A stretch of 64,000 nucleotides of DNA, from contig JBFWUM010000001.1 in assembly GCA_050247255.1 (NCBI GenBank), positions 124,001-188,000 of the forward strand, in the 5' to 3' direction. Both the position numbers and the translations under genes were made by a program. The notes beneath the pieces are model-generated. The model did no database searches. It was not told the DNA's origin and saw nothing but the letters and a program-made list of their open reading frames with translations. Source of the stretch: JBFWUM01 sp050247255 (GTDB lineage: Bacteria; Acidobacteriota; Vicinamibacteria; Vicinamibacterales; UBA2999). Every line of letters begins with the position of its first letter. The stretch's first letter is position 1. Below, piece by piece: positions 42,054-50,036 of the stretch.

Positions 42054-42059
42054 CATAAT
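42054..42059 (+). promoter_or_regulatory. putative -10 element of the small ORF at 42066
   Basis: CATAAT, 6 nt before GTG 42066, divergent from the amidase promoter. Confidence 0.3.
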
Positions 42060-42065
42060 GGCGCC

Positions 42066-42278
42066 GTGACCGGGCGTCGTCCGCCTCGCCAGCGCCCCGT
42101 GGCCGCGCCGCCGCCGGAGCGTCCCGTCGGCAAGCCGCCGCACCCGCGCACGCCGGCGCTCGTCCGCGACGTGGGTGGCAACGAGCTGCGCGATCTGTTC
42201 GCGTTGTTCCGCGACCTGCCGAGGCCGCCTCGACCGGCGGCGCGGCTCCCCGTCACGCGGAAGGGATGGACACGGTGA
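42066..42278 (+). CDS. possible small Pro/Arg-rich protein
   Basis: 70 residues: an Arg/Pro-rich basic first half (GRRPPRQRPVAAPPPERPVG) and a second half that could form a short helix (GNELRDLFALFRDLPRPPRP). No family recognised. Support is positional: GTG 6 nt after CATAAT, divergent from the amidase, and it would fill an otherwise empty 256-bp gap. Its end overlaps the histidine kinase gene by 26 bp on the opposite strand. May be non-coding. Confidence 0.3.
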   Translation: MTGRRPPRQRPVAAPPPERPVGKPPHPRTPALVRDVGGNELRDLFALFRDLPRPPRPAARLPVTRKGWTR

Positions 42279-43341
42279 ACAGCGCGCCGCCGCCGGGATG
42301 GTTCTCGGCGGAGATCGATCCGTGGTGCGCCGTGACGATGCCGCGCGCGATCGCCAGCCCGAGCCCGCTGCCGGTGGATGTCCGGCCCTTGTAGAAGCGA
42401 TCGAAGAGCCGCGGCAAATCCGCAGCGGGGATTCCCTCACCGGTGTCAGCGACCCGGATGATCGAGCGGTCGTCTCGCTGCTCTCCCGAGACGGTGATCT
42501 GTCCGCCCGGCGGCGTGTGCCGGATCGCGTTGGTGATCAGGTTGGTCAGCACCTCGCGAAGGCGCACCGGGTCGGCCTCCAGCGTGGCGGCCCCGGTGTC
42601 GTCGACGACCACGGCGATCCGTCCCGCATCAGCCTGCGGCCGGCAGGCGTCCGCGGCCTCGCGCAGCAGCGGCCCCAGCTCGACCGGTTCGGTGTGGAGC
42701 GTCAGCGTCCCGTTGTCGGCATGCGCGAGGGTGCGCAGGTCTTCGACCAGCCGCGCCAGCACGCGCGTGTCGTCGAGCAGGCCCTCCAGTTGACGGTCGT
42801 CGCGCGCGTAGACGCCGTCGAGGATCCCCTCGAGCCGTCCCTGGATGATGGTCAGCGGAGTGCGCAGCTCGTGGGCGATGTCGGCCATGAGATCGCGCCG
42901 CGCCCGGTCCTGCGCCTCGAGGCGCGTGGTCATCTCGTTGAATGCGCGGGCGACGGCTCGCACCGACTCCGCGCCGCGTTCGGGAACACGGCCGGCGTAG
43001 TCACGTTTCGCCACGCGTTCAGCGGCGCCCACCAGGTCTCCCATGGGCGCGGCGACGCGCCGCGTGGCGATGGCTCCGGCGGCGATGAGGATCGCCACCA
43101 GCACCAGCGGCGGCGGGACGAACCAGCCGCCGCCGTCGAGCGGCCACCGGAACACGCGCGACACGAACACGAAGAGCCAGATGGCGACGAACAGCCAGCC
43201 GATGTGCCAACGCCGCATGAAGCGCGTGCGCTGGGCGCCGGCGTGAAACGCCGGGCCGCGCGGTGGCCACGGCTCGTGATGGGGCCACCAGGCCGGCGGC
43301 TGGCCGGCGTGGGGCGTCTGCCGCCAGTGATGCCGCCTCAT
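42253..43341 (-). CDS. two-component sensor histidine kinase
   Basis: 362 residues. A His/Trp/Pro-rich cytoplasmic N-terminus (1-40), two membrane spans (about 45-62 and 74-95) separated by only about 10 residues, HAMP (95-145), HisKA with His157 in DIAHELRTPL, then HATPase with NLITNAIRHTPPGG, DTGEGIP and GSGLGLAIARGIV. Without a periplasmic domain the signal must be sensed in the membrane or via a partner, perhaps the small membrane protein of the same operon. ATG overlaps the regulator stop (ATGA at 43338-43341). Confidence 0.94.
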   Translation of the reverse strand: MRRHHWRQTPHAGQPPAWWPHHEPWPPRGPAFHAGAQRTRFMRRWHIGWLFVAIWLFVFVSRVFRWPLDGGGWFVPPPLVLVAILIAAGAIATRRVAAPMGDLVGAAERVAKRDYAGRVPERGAESVRAVARAFNEMTTRLEAQDRARRDLMADIAHELRTPLTIIQGRLEGILDGVYARDDRQLEGLLDDTRVLARLVEDLRTLAHADNGTLTLHTEPVELGPLLREAADACRPQADAGRIAVVVDDTGAATLEADPVRLREVLTNLITNAIRHTPPGGQITVSGEQRDDRSIIRVADTGEGIPAADLPRLFDRFYKGRTSTGSGLGLAIARGIVTAHHGSISAENHPGGGALFTVSIPSA

Positions 43342-44012
43342 GGCTCTGCGAACTTGTACCCGATCCCGTAGACCGTCACAATGTACTGGGGACGCCTCGG
43401 GTCGCGTTCCAGCTTGCGGCGGATGTTCTTCACATGGGCATCCACGGCGCGATCGAACGCCTCGACCCTGTCGCCATGAATGACGTCGAGCAGCTGGGCG
43501 CGCGTGAAGACGCGGCCGGGCCGCCGCGCCATGGCCGCGGCGATGGCGAACTCGGTGGCCGTGAGGTCCACAGCCGCGCCGTCGCGCTCGACGCGGCGCT
43601 TCCCTTCGTCGAACACCAGGTCTGCGATCCGGAACGTGGGGCCATCGGCGCCGCGCGCGCGCCGCAGCACGGCCCGCGCCCGCGCGACCAGCTCGCGCGG
43701 GCTGAAGGGCTTTGTCAGATAGTCGTCGGCGCCGACGTCGAGCCCGGCAAGGCGGTCGGCCTCGTCCACGCGCGCGGTGAGCATGATGATCGGCACGTCC
43801 GATTCGCGCCGGAGCATGCGCGCCACATGCATGCCGTCGACGCGCGGCAGGCCGAGGTCGAGCACGATCAGGTCGGGGCGCTGCTCGCGGGCGAGTGCCA
43901 GGGCCGCCGCGCCATCGCCGGCGACGGCCACCGAATGGCCCGCGCGCCGCAGGTAGTCGCCGGCGATGGCCGCGATCTGCGGCTCGTCGTCAACGACGAG
44001 GATCAGGGCCAT
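43338..44012 (-). CDS. OmpR-family response regulator
   Basis: 224 residues. Receiver at 1-118 with the acidic pair in VVDDEPQ, phosphoacceptor Asp in LIVLDLGLPRVDG, Thr in MLTARVDE and Lys in YLTKPFSP; then a winged-helix trans_reg_C domain (VDLTATEFAIAAAMARRPGR, SRAQL-like FTRAQLLDVIHG, VDAHVKNIRRKLE). Activates or represses promoters after phosphorylation by the kinase encoded downstream. Its start lies 23 nt inside the preceding small gene. Confidence 0.95.
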   Translation of the reverse strand: MALILVVDDEPQIAAIAGDYLRRAGHSVAVAGDGAAALALAREQRPDLIVLDLGLPRVDGMHVARMLRRESDVPIIMLTARVDEADRLAGLDVGADDYLTKPFSPRELVARARAVLRRARGADGPTFRIADLVFDEGKRRVERDGAAVDLTATEFAIAAAMARRPGRVFTRAQLLDVIHGDRVEAFDRAVDAHVKNIRRKLERDPRRPQYIVTVYGIGYKFAEP

Positions 44013-44313
44013 CCTTCATGTGCTCGTGCGCGCGCCGGTGCCACTCGTCCCACCGCGCGGGGTCGTCGTACCACGCGCCCGGGTGCCCATAGTAGCGGTG
44101 CCAGGGCCGGCCGCATCCGCCGAGCAGCCGGACAAGGAAGAAAATCGCGAAGAACCAGAACAGCCACCCGAACGGGAACCAGACGTGGCGCACAGGGAAG
44201 GGTGTGCCTGAGGCCTGGAGCCCCATCAGATACGCGCCCCAGCCGACCAACCCTGCCACGACGACGACCGCCACCCAGGGAGCCCACCACCGCCATTTCA
44301 TGTCGTTATCCAT
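43990..44313 (-). CDS. small two-span membrane protein with a His-rich tail
   Basis: 107 residues. Spans WAPWVAVVVVAGLVGWGAYL and WFPFGWLFWFFAIFFLVRLL, then a His/Trp/Tyr-rich cytoplasmic tail (WHRYYGHPGAWYDDPARWDE, then WHRRAHEHM) that could bind metal. No named family. GGAGGA 8 nt before ATG 44313 decides the start. It overlaps the regulator gene and heads the small-protein/regulator/kinase operon, so it may be the sensor's partner or target (inference). Confidence 0.78.
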   Translation of the reverse strand: MDNDMKWRWWAPWVAVVVVAGLVGWGAYLMGLQASGTPFPVRHVWFPFGWLFWFFAIFFLVRLLGGCGRPWHRYYGHPGAWYDDPARWDEWHRRAHEHMKDGPDPRR

Positions 44314-44409
44314 GCCTGTGTCCTCCACGGATTGAGTCTGGCGGCGGAATGTGGAGGGATTATGAATGCCGGGGTAAAGGGCAGGCGCGCGTTCGACGTA
44401 TTCAGAGTC

Positions 44410-44799
44410 ATGACACGCCTGTTCTGGCTTGCCGCTGCAGTGGTGGCCGTGGTGCCCGCCGTTTCGGCCCACCACTCGTTTTCCGCCGAGTATTTCGAGG
44501 ACCGCACGGTCAGCATCGAGGGAGAGGTCGAGGAGTTTCGCTACCGCAACCCGCACGCGTGGGTGATGCTGCGCGTGCAGCAGGCGGACGGCTCCATGGC
44601 GACCTATGGGGCGGAGTGGGCGGGCGCGGGGCGCCTGGGCCGCCAGGGGATCACCGCCGACACCATCAAGCCGGGGGATCGCGTGCGCATCGACGGCTCA
44701 CCCGGACGGGTCGAGGCGGAGCGGCGCATTCACCTCAAGGGCATCGAGCGGCCGGCCGACGGCTGGAGCTGGGCGCAGCGCAACCGCCGGCGCCGCTAG
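44410..44799 (+). CDS. DUF6152 family secreted protein
   Basis: 129 residues. Signal peptide MTRLFWLAAAVVAVVPAVSA, then the family core HHSFSAEYFEDRTVSIEGEV with the paired His at the mature N-terminus, FRYRNPHAWVMLRV, and DRVRIDGSPGR. Small OB-like periplasmic protein, function unknown; the HH may bind metal. ATG 44410 gives the cleanest signal peptide; ATG 44362, behind GTGGAGGGATT, would add 16 residues and is possible. Convergent with the VWFA gene, overlapping its end by 4 bp. Confidence 0.85.
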   Translation: MTRLFWLAAAVVAVVPAVSAHHSFSAEYFEDRTVSIEGEVEEFRYRNPHAWVMLRVQQADGSMATYGAEWAGAGRLGRQGITADTIKPGDRVRIDGSPGRVEAERRIHLKGIERPADGWSWAQRNRRRR

Positions 44800-46826
44800 C
44801 GGACCAGCAGCGTCAGCCGCGGAAAGGTGAACGTGCCCGCCCCGGCGTCGATGATGTTGATCTGGCAGGTGTAGACGCCCGGCGGCAGGCTGTCCGGCGC
44901 CAGCTCGAACTGGAAGAGCGCCGCGCCCCGGTCGGCGGCATCAACGGCGGTGCGCTCGACGATCGGCGTCTCGAACACCTTGACCTTCCCGCGGTAGAAC
45001 GCCAGGCTCGTGCGCAGGAGTGGCGGCACACCCTCCGCTGCCGCCGGCTCATAGACCTCGTAGTAGAAGAACAACCGCTGGTCGCGGCCGACCACACGCG
45101 TCAGGTTCGGCAGCAGTTGCGTCCCGTTGCGCACCAGCGGGTTCTCCGTGCGCCCGCCGCTCCAGGGGTGCACCTGCGTGCTCAGCACGATCGAGCTGAC
45201 CTTGACCCGCGCATCCCGCAGCTGCGGGACGACGATCGGTGTCTCGAAGGAGCCGATGGTGCCAGTGGTGTTCTCGCGCGCCACCACTTTCAGCGAGTAC
45301 GTCCCTGGCGGCAGCGTCACGCCGGCCTGGTAGAGCACCTGGCGGGAGGTCAGTGACGGCGCCGCATCCGCCGGCAGCCGGATGGTGTCGCGGATCCGGC
45401 CGATGGCGCGACCCTGATCGTCGCGCACCTGGCCGAGCACGTCGATCTCGGGCTGCGTGCCGTTCGATGCCGGCACCGCAGCGCCCGGAATCGCCAGGGC
45501 AATCGGCACGTAGTAGCGGTCGGCTGCCAGCCGGAAGAACCCGGCGCCGGCAAGCAGCGGCAGATCGGTCGCCGACACCGCGGCGTCGAGCTCGGCGCGG
45601 AGCTGCGCTTCGCGGTCGCCGCGGCTACTGTGCGCGAAGTCGCGGTCGGCGTAGTAGCCGCGGCGCGCGGCGACGCGCAGGCCGCTGCGGCGGACGCGGA
45701 CCTCGACGCGCCGGAACCGGCCGTCCTTCGTGGTGTTGGTGCTGCTGTAGCCGATCAGGTAGTACGACGTGAGGTCGCGCTGCGCCTGGGCGAAGGCGTC
45801 GCCGAACTCGTTGCTGTCGACGAAGGCGCGGCCGCCGGTGTCCTCGGCGAGCGTGAACAGGCTGTCCTGCGACGCCAGCAGGCGGTCGAACTGCGCCATC
45901 ACGTTGCGCCCCGAGAACAGGCCGACGCCGCCGCGGCTCGGCTGGCTGGCATCGCCGCCGGGCACGACCGCCTCGAGCCCGCGCGTGTCGATCGGATAGA
46001 TCGAGAGGTTGGCGCGCACCGCGGCGTTGGTCGCGGCCCGCAGCTCCACCTGGTTGTCCTCGCCGCTGCGCTCCATGCCGGCGCTGAAGTAGATCACCGC
46101 CTTCTTCTGCTCGATGCCCTGCAGCGCCTCGGCCACGAGCCGCAGCGCGCGCAGCCGCGCGTCGTTGTTGTAGGTTTCGAACGCCGTGTCCTCGGGCTCG
46201 GTGGCCGCCGCCGCGGCCTCTTCGGTCGCCAGCGTCTCGGCCGACGCGACGGGCACGGCCGTGCCATCGCTGCTGGCAAATGCGCCGAGTGCCTCGAGGA
46301 CCTCTTCGCGGCTGGCCGTGAAGTCGGCGAGGACGTCGATCGTCGCGCCGACCGTCGCCACCGCCAGCAGGTCGGCAGGCGCCATCTGCTCGCGGACGAA
46401 GTCGGTCGCGCTGTCGACCGCGCGCTGCACATCCTCGGGCGCCATCGAACTGAGGTCGAACAGCAGCAGGAGGAGACGCCGTCCGGCGAATGCCGCCGGA
46501 TCGATCGTGCGGGCGGCCGTGGGCGCTGTCGGCGTCGCTGCCGCGCCCGCCGGGGCTTCCAGGCCGCCCAGCAGTTCGATCGGCGGCGCGGTAAAGCGCT
46601 GCGTGCTGACCTGTTCGACGCTGAACGTCTCGATGGCCTGGAGCCGGCCGTCCTCGCGGACTTCGAAGTCCGCCGCGGTGAGCCCCTGCACGAAGTTCCC
46701 CGCATCGTCCCGTACGACCACGTCGACCGACACGAGGTCGAGCGATGAGCGAAAGACTGGCTGCTGCGCCGCCGGTGCCACGACGCCGACCATGACGAGC
46801 ACGATGCAGAGGCGAAGCCGCAGCAT
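44796..46826 (-). CDS. secreted VWFA-domain protein (acidobacterial VWFA-related type)
   Basis: 676 residues. Signal peptide to about residue 20; FRSSLDLVSVDVVVRDDAGN and LTAADFEVREDGRLQAI are the typical lead-in of the VWFA-related domain. The VWA core begins at RRLLLLLFDLSSMAPEDVQR: D-x-S-x-M instead of the D-x-S-x-S metal site, so the metal site is partly degenerate. It continues through KKAVIYFSAGMERSG. The C-terminal 250 residues are beta-rich. Probably a surface or periplasmic binding protein. ATG 46826 overlaps the receptor stop (TGATG), so it is co-translated with the Oar receptor and the tonB gene upstream. Confidence 0.9.
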   Translation of the reverse strand: MLRLRLCIVLVMVGVVAPAAQQPVFRSSLDLVSVDVVVRDDAGNFVQGLTAADFEVREDGRLQAIETFSVEQVSTQRFTAPPIELLGGLEAPAGAAATPTAPTAARTIDPAAFAGRRLLLLLFDLSSMAPEDVQRAVDSATDFVREQMAPADLLAVATVGATIDVLADFTASREEVLEALGAFASSDGTAVPVASAETLATEEAAAAATEPEDTAFETYNNDARLRALRLVAEALQGIEQKKAVIYFSAGMERSGEDNQVELRAATNAAVRANLSIYPIDTRGLEAVVPGGDASQPSRGGVGLFSGRNVMAQFDRLLASQDSLFTLAEDTGGRAFVDSNEFGDAFAQAQRDLTSYYLIGYSSTNTTKDGRFRRVEVRVRRSGLRVAARRGYYADRDFAHSSRGDREAQLRAELDAAVSATDLPLLAGAGFFRLAADRYYVPIALAIPGAAVPASNGTQPEIDVLGQVRDDQGRAIGRIRDTIRLPADAAPSLTSRQVLYQAGVTLPPGTYSLKVVARENTTGTIGSFETPIVVPQLRDARVKVSSIVLSTQVHPWSGGRTENPLVRNGTQLLPNLTRVVGRDQRLFFYYEVYEPAAAEGVPPLLRTSLAFYRGKVKVFETPIVERTAVDAADRGAALFQFELAPDSLPPGVYTCQINIIDAGAGTFTFPRLTLLVR

Positions 46827-49800
46827 CAGTAAGTAAACCTCAGCGTCAGCTGCACCGACCGCATGGGACGCACTGACGTGACCTGGCCGAACGAGGGCGA
46901 GTTCACCACCGTGTTCACCGCGGCGTAGTTGACCAGGTTGAGCAGGTTGTTGGCGCGCAGCTGCAGCGTGAGCGTGCGGCTGCCGCCGAGGCCGACATCG
47001 CGCGTCAGGGTCGCGCTGAGATCCTTGCTCCCCGGGCCGATGATGAGATTTCGCCCAGCCGTGCCGAACGTGCCGGACGAGGGGAGGGCGAACGCGGCGG
47101 TGTTGAAGAATTGATCGATGGTCGGTTCGTCGAGCGCAACTGGCGCGCCCGTGTAGTCGGCCCGCAGCGTGCCGTTGGTACCGCGCGCGGCATCGCTCGC
47201 CGCGCTCAGCACGCGCGCCGTCAGCGGCGTACCCGATTGGACTCGGACGTTCACGTTGACCGTCCACATCTGGAGCAGCTGCGTCCAGAGCCCACTGTTG
47301 GTGACCCAGCGGCGGTCCGGACCGAACGGCAGGTCATAGCGGAGGTTGCCGCGGATCTCGTGGCGGCGAGAAAAGCTCGAGAGGCCCCACTCGGCATCGA
47401 GGTCGCGATCGTCCTGGGCGACGACCGTGCCACCGCCGCCGATGGTCGAGGCGTTGTCGCGCGAGCGCGCCAGCGTGTAGCTGAGGCCGCCGCCAATACC
47501 GCGCGCCTGGCGCCGGCGCAAGCGGAACGTTGCCGAGTGCAGTCGCGATGACGACTCCGAGGTCTGCCAGAGGAACGGCTGGATGTCAGGCACCCGCAGC
47601 CCGTCAGGACCGCGGTTCGGCGCGCGCACCAGGTCCAGGCTCGAGCCGACCGCGAAGGTGTAACCGGCCCCGGCGCTCCAGCCGCGCGCGATCTCGTGGT
47701 TAAGATCGACGTTCCACGTTTGCACGCGGCCGACCTGGTAGTCGGGCGCGACGCCGAAGTTGTTGGTCGTCGCCGCCGCGGCCGCGGCGGCAAACGCGTG
47801 GCTGAGCGACAGCGGCTCGGCCTCGTCGCCGATGGCCGTGTCGGTGACGGCAAACGGCGGCTGGCTGGCAAGCTGCCGGGCGATCTGCCCGTACGTGCCG
47901 GCATTGAAGCTCACGCCATAGCCGCCCCGGAGCACGGTCGCGCGGCCCGCACGCCACGCAACGCCCAGGCGCGGCGCCAAGTTGTTGACGTCGGTGCGCA
48001 CCAAACCGTCCGGCAGCGCCCCGGAGAAGGGGCCCGTGCTTCCCGCGGCGACCGGCGCCACCGACGTGAAGTCCGGGGCCGCATCCAGGTTCACCAGGCG
48101 GCCGTTGCCTTCCACCAGCGGGAACGTCAACTCGTAGCGGAGCCCGAGGTTGAACGTCAAGCGCGCGCTTCGCCGCCAGTTGTCCTGCACGAACAGGCTG
48201 ACCGATCGGCCGTGCAGCGAGACGTCGCCGGGACCGTAGTGCACCGACGCCTGCTGCGGCGTGCCGAGCAGGAAATCGGCGAAGTCGCTCCCTGAATAGA
48301 GCCCGGTAAAGACATACGTGCCGCGGGCATTCGAATCGGTGCGGCTCGAGGCCACGTCGCGCCGGAACTCTGCGCCGGCTCGGAACTGGTGGCGGGCGAT
48401 CGGGCGCGACCACGAGTAGCCGAGGGTGAGCCGCGTGTCGGCACGAACACTGGGCGTCTGGTCGGTCACGCTGCTGAGCGACGCGAACGAGAGCGCCGGC
48501 ACGCCCCACGCAAACGGCTCCGTGGCGACACCGCGAATCCCCGCTGCCGCCGCCACGTTCTCGACGAACGCGTACTGATTGCGCGTCTCCGACTGCGTGC
48601 GCGAGACGTCGATGTTGATCGAGTGTTGCGTGCGCCGATGCGTGATGTTCAGGCGCGTCGGTACCGTCAGCCGGTAGCCGGTGGTCGTTCCCGACAGCGC
48701 CGGGAACACGTCGTGGCGGTCGCCGTCGTTGCTGCGGTACTGCACCTGCGAGTTGAGCGACGCGGTCATACCGGCCGGTCCGCCGCCGGCGCGGCCGCCG
48801 CGTCCGCCACCGCGCGGTCCACCGCCGCCGCGCGCGCCGCCGCCAAATCCGCCGCGGCCGCCGCCGCGTCCTGCCGGCGCGCCGGCAGACGGCGTGAAGT
48901 TGTGGGTCAGCCGCAGGTTCACGTTGTCGGCCGCGGTATCGCTGGTGGCGATGTTTCGGAAGTTGCGTGACGTCCCCGGCAGGTTGGGCTCCGGAATGAA
49001 GCGCAGCAGCGCCCGTGCCGACGGATCGATTCGCGACGCCGGGATGACATTGCCCTCGAACGGCTGCCCCGTGACCGGATCGACGATCGCGCGCCCCAGC
49101 GCGCTGAAGTCGCCCGCCCGCATCGCCGCCGATGGGACGGTGGCGTACTGATCGAACAGCGTGTCCCCCTTGTTCCGTGAATAGGACAGAGAGAACGTCG
49201 TCTTCCCGGTGCCGTCGTAGATGCGGGGGATCACGAGCGGGCCGCCGATGTTCAGGTCGACCGTCTGGCGGAGGTAGTCCGGATCCGGCCGAGAGTCGCT
49301 TGGACGCAGCTGGTAGGGCGACGCGTCGAGCACGGATCCGCCCAGCGTGTAGCCGCTGTTGAACGTGAAGACGCGCTGAGGCCCGGACCCTTCGTCAGGA
49401 TCGAGCCGGTTGAAGGCGCCGGAGTTGCCGTTGACGGCCACAGCATCCGAGGCTTCGAGCGAGAACCCCTGGGGGAGCGCCAGCTGCGGCGCGTCATCGT
49501 CGCCTTCGGCGGAGGGCGCCTCAATCGCCGCGCGCCGCTGGAGGTTCAGTCGTTCGAACCCCTGCGCCGGCGCCGCCGGCGTGGGCGCCGCCGCCGCCGT
49601 CCGCGGCGCAAGCGTCAGGCTGAAATCCACCTGCTCCCCACAGCTCGTCGTCGTCGAGCGCTCGCCCCTCGCAAAGCCGGTGAGCTCCGCGTTGACCACA
49701 TAGGCGCCAGGCGTGAGCGCGAGCTCGTAGCGGCCGTCGATGCCGGTGGAGGTGACCGCTGCGGTGGTGTTGCCACTGCGGACGATGATCGCCACGCCGG

Positions 49801-49933
49801 GAAGCGGCGTGCCGGCGCTCGTGACGACCCCGTCGACACGGCAGGCCGACTGGGCGTCCTGCGCCCGGACGTGCGGCACAGGTACGGCGACGAGCAGAGC
49901 GGCAACGACGCGGGCCGCGGCGGAGCGGTGCAT
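46826..49933 (-). CDS. Oar-type TonB-dependent receptor, copy 3, with Gly/Arg-rich insert
   Basis: 1035 residues. Signal peptide MHRSAAARVVAALLVAVPVP to about residue 24; carboxypeptidase-regulatory domain about 30-110; an acidic linker; an atypical plug region (about 150-230: DAVAVNGNSGAFNRLDPDEG, DLNIGGPLVIPRIYDG). A Gly/Arg-rich segment at 351-388 (AGRGGGRGGFGGGARGG and more) lies in a loop before the barrel continues; the end is RSVQLTLRFTY. Start ATG 49933 gives the signal peptide; GTG 49951 lies inside a hairpin. Between tonB and the VWFA gene on one strand. Confidence 0.88.
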   Translation of the reverse strand: MHRSAAARVVAALLVAVPVPHVRAQDAQSACRVDGVVTSAGTPLPGVAIIVRSGNTTAAVTSTGIDGRYELALTPGAYVVNAELTGFARGERSTTTSCGEQVDFSLTLAPRTAAAAPTPAAPAQGFERLNLQRRAAIEAPSAEGDDDAPQLALPQGFSLEASDAVAVNGNSGAFNRLDPDEGSGPQRVFTFNSGYTLGGSVLDASPYQLRPSDSRPDPDYLRQTVDLNIGGPLVIPRIYDGTGKTTFSLSYSRNKGDTLFDQYATVPSAAMRAGDFSALGRAIVDPVTGQPFEGNVIPASRIDPSARALLRFIPEPNLPGTSRNFRNIATSDTAADNVNLRLTHNFTPSAGAPAGRGGGRGGFGGGARGGGGPRGGGRGGRAGGGPAGMTASLNSQVQYRSNDGDRHDVFPALSGTTTGYRLTVPTRLNITHRRTQHSINIDVSRTQSETRNQYAFVENVAAAAGIRGVATEPFAWGVPALSFASLSSVTDQTPSVRADTRLTLGYSWSRPIARHQFRAGAEFRRDVASSRTDSNARGTYVFTGLYSGSDFADFLLGTPQQASVHYGPGDVSLHGRSVSLFVQDNWRRSARLTFNLGLRYELTFPLVEGNGRLVNLDAAPDFTSVAPVAAGSTGPFSGALPDGLVRTDVNNLAPRLGVAWRAGRATVLRGGYGVSFNAGTYGQIARQLASQPPFAVTDTAIGDEAEPLSLSHAFAAAAAAATTNNFGVAPDYQVGRVQTWNVDLNHEIARGWSAGAGYTFAVGSSLDLVRAPNRGPDGLRVPDIQPFLWQTSESSSRLHSATFRLRRRQARGIGGGLSYTLARSRDNASTIGGGGTVVAQDDRDLDAEWGLSSFSRRHEIRGNLRYDLPFGPDRRWVTNSGLWTQLLQMWTVNVNVRVQSGTPLTARVLSAASDAARGTNGTLRADYTGAPVALDEPTIDQFFNTAAFALPSSGTFGTAGRNLIIGPGSKDLSATLTRDVGLGGSRTLTLQLRANNLLNLVNYAAVNTVVNSPSFGQVTSVRPMRSVQLTLRFTY
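48770..48883 (-). repeat. Gly/Arg-rich coding tract in the receptor
   Basis: Encodes residues 351-388 of the receptor, a low-complexity run of Gly, Arg and Ala with RGG steps. Encoded by imperfect repeats of CCGCCG/GCGGCC type DNA. Probably an extracellular loop. Confidence 0.8.
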
Positions 49934-49946
49934 GGCGGTGAAGTAG

Positions 49947-49967
49947 GCCACGCCTCTACGGCGTGGC
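49947..49967 (-). promoter_or_regulatory. perfect hairpin in the leader of the Oar receptor, copy 3
   Basis: GCCACGCC / GGCGTGGC, 8-bp perfect stem with a 5-nt loop (plus strand TCTAC), 13 nt upstream of ATG 49933, in the 103-bp gap after tonB. No T-tract follows, so attenuation or translation control is more likely than a full terminator. Confidence 0.55.
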
Positions 49968-50036
49968 TTCTCGATGGTACCGGCAACCCACGCCGGGCAT
50001 TGTCAAGAAAAGGTAAACGTCGGGCCGGGCGTCCGG

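Noticed and set aside
46880..46925. Premature end or frameshift in the third Oar receptor
   Set aside because: Frame is continuous to a typical C-terminal strand ending in RFTY and a TGATG junction.
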